Origin: JAWKOK01 sp963765875
GTDB lineage: Bacteria > Chloroflexota > Anaerolineae > Caldilineales > Caldilineaceae
DNA length: 64,000 bases
NCBI GenBank assembly: GCA_963765875.1
Contig: CAVXYK010000017.1
Coordinates: 186,001 to 250,000, forward strand
Direction of reading: 5' to 3'
Below are positions 62,231 to 64,000 of the stretch, in pieces. Numbering within the stretch: the stretch's first letter is position 1; every line of letters starts with the position of its first letter. The notes beneath the pieces are model-generated. The model saw only the letters and a list, made by a program, of their open reading frames with translations. It was not told the DNA's origin and did not search any database. A program made the translations under genes and the position numbers.

Positions 62231-63628
62231 ATGGCAACCCCTATCAAGATCGCCGTCATCGGCGCAGGCAGCGCCACTTTTTCACTCGGCTTGGTCAAGG
62301 ACCTCTGTCTGACGCCCAACCTTGCCGGCAGTTCAATCACGTTCATGGATATTGACGAGGATCGGCTGGCAATGATCGAGTTGCTGGCCAGACGCTACGG
62401 CAACGAGCTTGGCTCGGATCTGCGCATCGACAGCACCACAGATCGCCGTGCCGCCATGCAAGACGCCGACTTCGTCATCAACACCGCAGCCGTAAAATCA
62501 CATCATCACCAGCGCGCCATTCGTGATCTGACGGCCGAGTTCGGCTACTATTACGGTGGCGTCAAGCTGGGCAGTTTCTACAACTTCAACCTCATGCTCG
62601 GCGTGGCCCGAGACATGGAGGAGATCTGCCCCGATGCCTGGTTGATTCAGTCAGGCAATCCCGTTTTCCAAGGCTGCACGCTCATGACACGCGAGACCGA
62701 CATCAAGATCTGCGGCCTCTGCCATGGACACTACGGCGTCTACGAGATCGCACGCAGGCTTGGTTTGGAAGTCGACCAGATGGAGGATCTGACCTGGGAA
62801 GCGCCGGGCTTGAACCACAACATCTGGCTGACCCAATTCATCTACAATGCTCAGGACGCCTATCCGCTGCTGGACAAGTGGATTGAAGAGGAGGGCGAGA
62901 ATTTCTGGAACACCCACGTGGCCGAGCGCACCCACGACATCCAGATGTCACGCGGCACAATCCACCAGTACCAGATGTTCGGCCTCATGCCCATCGGCGA
63001 CAGTCCGCGACGTGGCGGCTGGTGGTATCACAGCGACATCGAGACCAAGATGTACTGGTTCGGCCAGCCCTGGGGTGGCCCCGACACCGAGCTGGCGCGG
63101 CCATTTTTCGTGGAAAATCTGGAGAAGCGCATCGCCCAGATGACTCAGATTGCCAACGATCCCAACGCCAGCCTGATCGAGGCCTTCGGCTCTGAGCGCA
63201 CACGCGAGCAGCAGGTGCCCATCATCGACGGCCTGGTCAACGACAATGAAGGCCAATTCCAGGTCAACGTGCCCAACAACGGCGCGCTGCCCGGCATTCC
63301 CGACGACGTGGTGGTGGAAGTGCCCGCCATCGTCAACAAGAAGGGCATTCTGCCCACACGCGTCAAGCCGCTGCCGGCCAAGATCATGCTCGAACAGATC
63401 GTGCCGGAGTGGCTGGAGATGGAGCGCGAGTTGCTTGCCTACAAGACGGGGGACCGCTCCATGCTGCTCTACAACGCGTTGGAGAGCCACGGTACATCAA
63501 GCTACAACCAGGCAAAGGATGTGCTGGATGCGTTGCTGGCCATGCCCGGCCACGAAGAGATGGCGGCGCACTACAGGTATGGGCCAGGTATGGAACTGTT
63601 GGAGACGGCGAGGACGCCGTCGGATTGA
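62231..63628 (+). CDS. GH4 glycosidase (NAD- and metal-dependent, alpha-galactosidase/glucuronidase type)
   Basis: A 465-residue member of family GH4, which cleaves glycosides through an oxidation-elimination mechanism needing NAD and Mn. The Rossmann motif is AVIGAGSATFSLGL near residue 8; then LIQSGNPVFQG, the metal-binding GLCHGHYGV and GLNHNIWLTQF, and the C-terminal VEVPAIVNKKGILPTRVKPL. These fit the alpha-galactosidase/alpha-glucuronidase side of the family rather than 6-phospho-glycosidases; the sugar is inferred. ATG 62231 follows AAAGGACTCACCGC, preferred over the upstream frame to 62171. Uninterrupted. In 63629-63754 a palindrome AAGTGCCGGCACTT occurs. Confidence 0.92.
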   Translation: MATPIKIAVIGAGSATFSLGLVKDLCLTPNLAGSSITFMDIDEDRLAMIELLARRYGNELGSDLRIDSTTDRRAAMQDADFVINTAAVKSHHHQRAIRDLTAEFGYYYGGVKLGSFYNFNLMLGVARDMEEICPDAWLIQSGNPVFQGCTLMTRETDIKICGLCHGHYGVYEIARRLGLEVDQMEDLTWEAPGLNHNIWLTQFIYNAQDAYPLLDKWIEEEGENFWNTHVAERTHDIQMSRGTIHQYQMFGLMPIGDSPRRGGWWYHSDIETKMYWFGQPWGGPDTELARPFFVENLEKRIAQMTQIANDPNASLIEAFGSERTREQQVPIIDGLVNDNEGQFQVNVPNNGALPGIPDDVVVEVPAIVNKKGILPTRVKPLPAKIMLEQIVPEWLEMERELLAYKTGDRSMLLYNALESHGTSSYNQAKDVLDALLAMPGHEEMAAHYRYGPGMELLETARTPSD

Positions 63629-63754
63629 GGCGCTCCATAAGTGCCGGCACTTGTGTGGGAACATCGATTTTTCAGGGATGGCCAAAGGAAACCGGCACTA
63701 CTCACTGAGATCCCGAAGAAAAAATATTCGCTGTCCGACGACCAGGAGATACTC

Positions 63755-64000
63755 TTGACAGAATTCCCCATTGCCCACATTGACGATGAAGACTCACTCA
63801 GTGCGTTGGCGGACCAGTTGCGGGCTCTGCATGGCCCGGCCTACGACTTCGACCTCCTCCGCTGGGACGAAGCGACGGACCTACGCGCCCACCCTGGACG
63901 CGTGACCTACGCTTTTGTCGTGCGCGCCGACGATGCCAGGATTCGGCTCTATCCCGGCGATCGAGTGCGTGGCGGCATGGACGCTGATGCCTATCGCAAG
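63755..64000 (+). CDS. Partial CDS at window end, unknown
   Basis: The TTG at 63755 with AGGAGA 5 bases upstream starts an 82-codon open frame that reaches the window edge without a stop: TEFPIAHIDDEDSLSALADQ, LRALHGPAYDFDLLRWDEAT, ... RIRLYPGDRVRGGMD. No family is recognisable from this piece. It follows GH4 and is probably the next gene of the array. Confidence 0.55.
   Translation, partial: MTEFPIAHIDDEDSLSALADQLRALHGPAYDFDLLRWDEATDLRAHPGRVTYAFVVRADDARIRLYPGDRVRGGMDADAYRK

Overview
This 64 kb window looks like a chromosomal piece of a Chloroflexota bacterium, probably of the Caldilineae/Anaerolineae group. That placement is an inference from gene content: giant STAND-WD40 and caspase genes, family-5 solute-binding lipoproteins with Ala/Pro/Glu linkers, a secreted protein ending in YLPLVV, an MrfA-like helicase carrying an HNH segment, and many short palindromic interspersed repeats. 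There is no rRNA or complete mobile element. One tRNA gene, tRNA-Leu(GAG), is present.

Many clearly conserved proteins, including the housekeeping chaperone HtpG, are split between two or three frames. Where I could trace the break, restoring the frame usually means removing one duplicated base from a run of 2-4 identical bases. I read this as insertion-dominated sequencing error rather than mass pseudogenisation, and annotate the split ORFs as single interrupted genes.

Layout. 0-4.2 kb: a one-module NRPS (C-A-PCP-TE) with a proline-like specificity code. 4.2-5.5 kb: a decayed and an intact aldo/keto reductase. 5.5-16.9 kb: tRNA-Leu, htpG, an FGGY sugar kinase, the helicase, a TPR protein, a zinc-finger/pRiA4b-like protein and a methyltransferase, separated by palindromic repeats. 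17.3-23.3 kb: a GH29 alpha-L-fucosidase, a Vps62-like membrane protein with a small membrane partner, and a WS/DGAT acyltransferase.

23.5-33.2 kb (minus strand) is the most striking part: a NACHT NTPase, a small effector-associated-domain-like adaptor, an nSTAND1 NTPase-TM-WD40 protein and a caspase-like peptidase in one transcriptional run. The last three share a repeated Gly/Asn/Asp-rich motif. It looks like a multi-component conflict or programmed-cell-death system, and the stretches I counted are lower in GC than the rest of the window.

33.4-47.6 kb: an ABC exporter, an SDR-DUF2867 protein, a secreted alpha/beta hydrolase, a GH13_18 sucrose-phosphorylase-like enzyme, an ICMT-like methyltransferase, a lysoplasmalogenase, a large multi-domain lipoprotein and a Rieske protein.

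47.8-64 kb (plus strand): a long operon-like array with an unknown protein, a GNAT acetyltransferase, a small membrane protein, a complete Dpp/Opp-type ABC transporter (ATPase, binding protein, two permeases, second ATPase) with a B12-binding radical SAM gene inside it, a large toroid-like carbohydrate-enzyme candidate, a GH4 glycosidase and the start of one more gene. The two carbohydrate genes suggest the transporter imports oligosaccharides that are then degraded.
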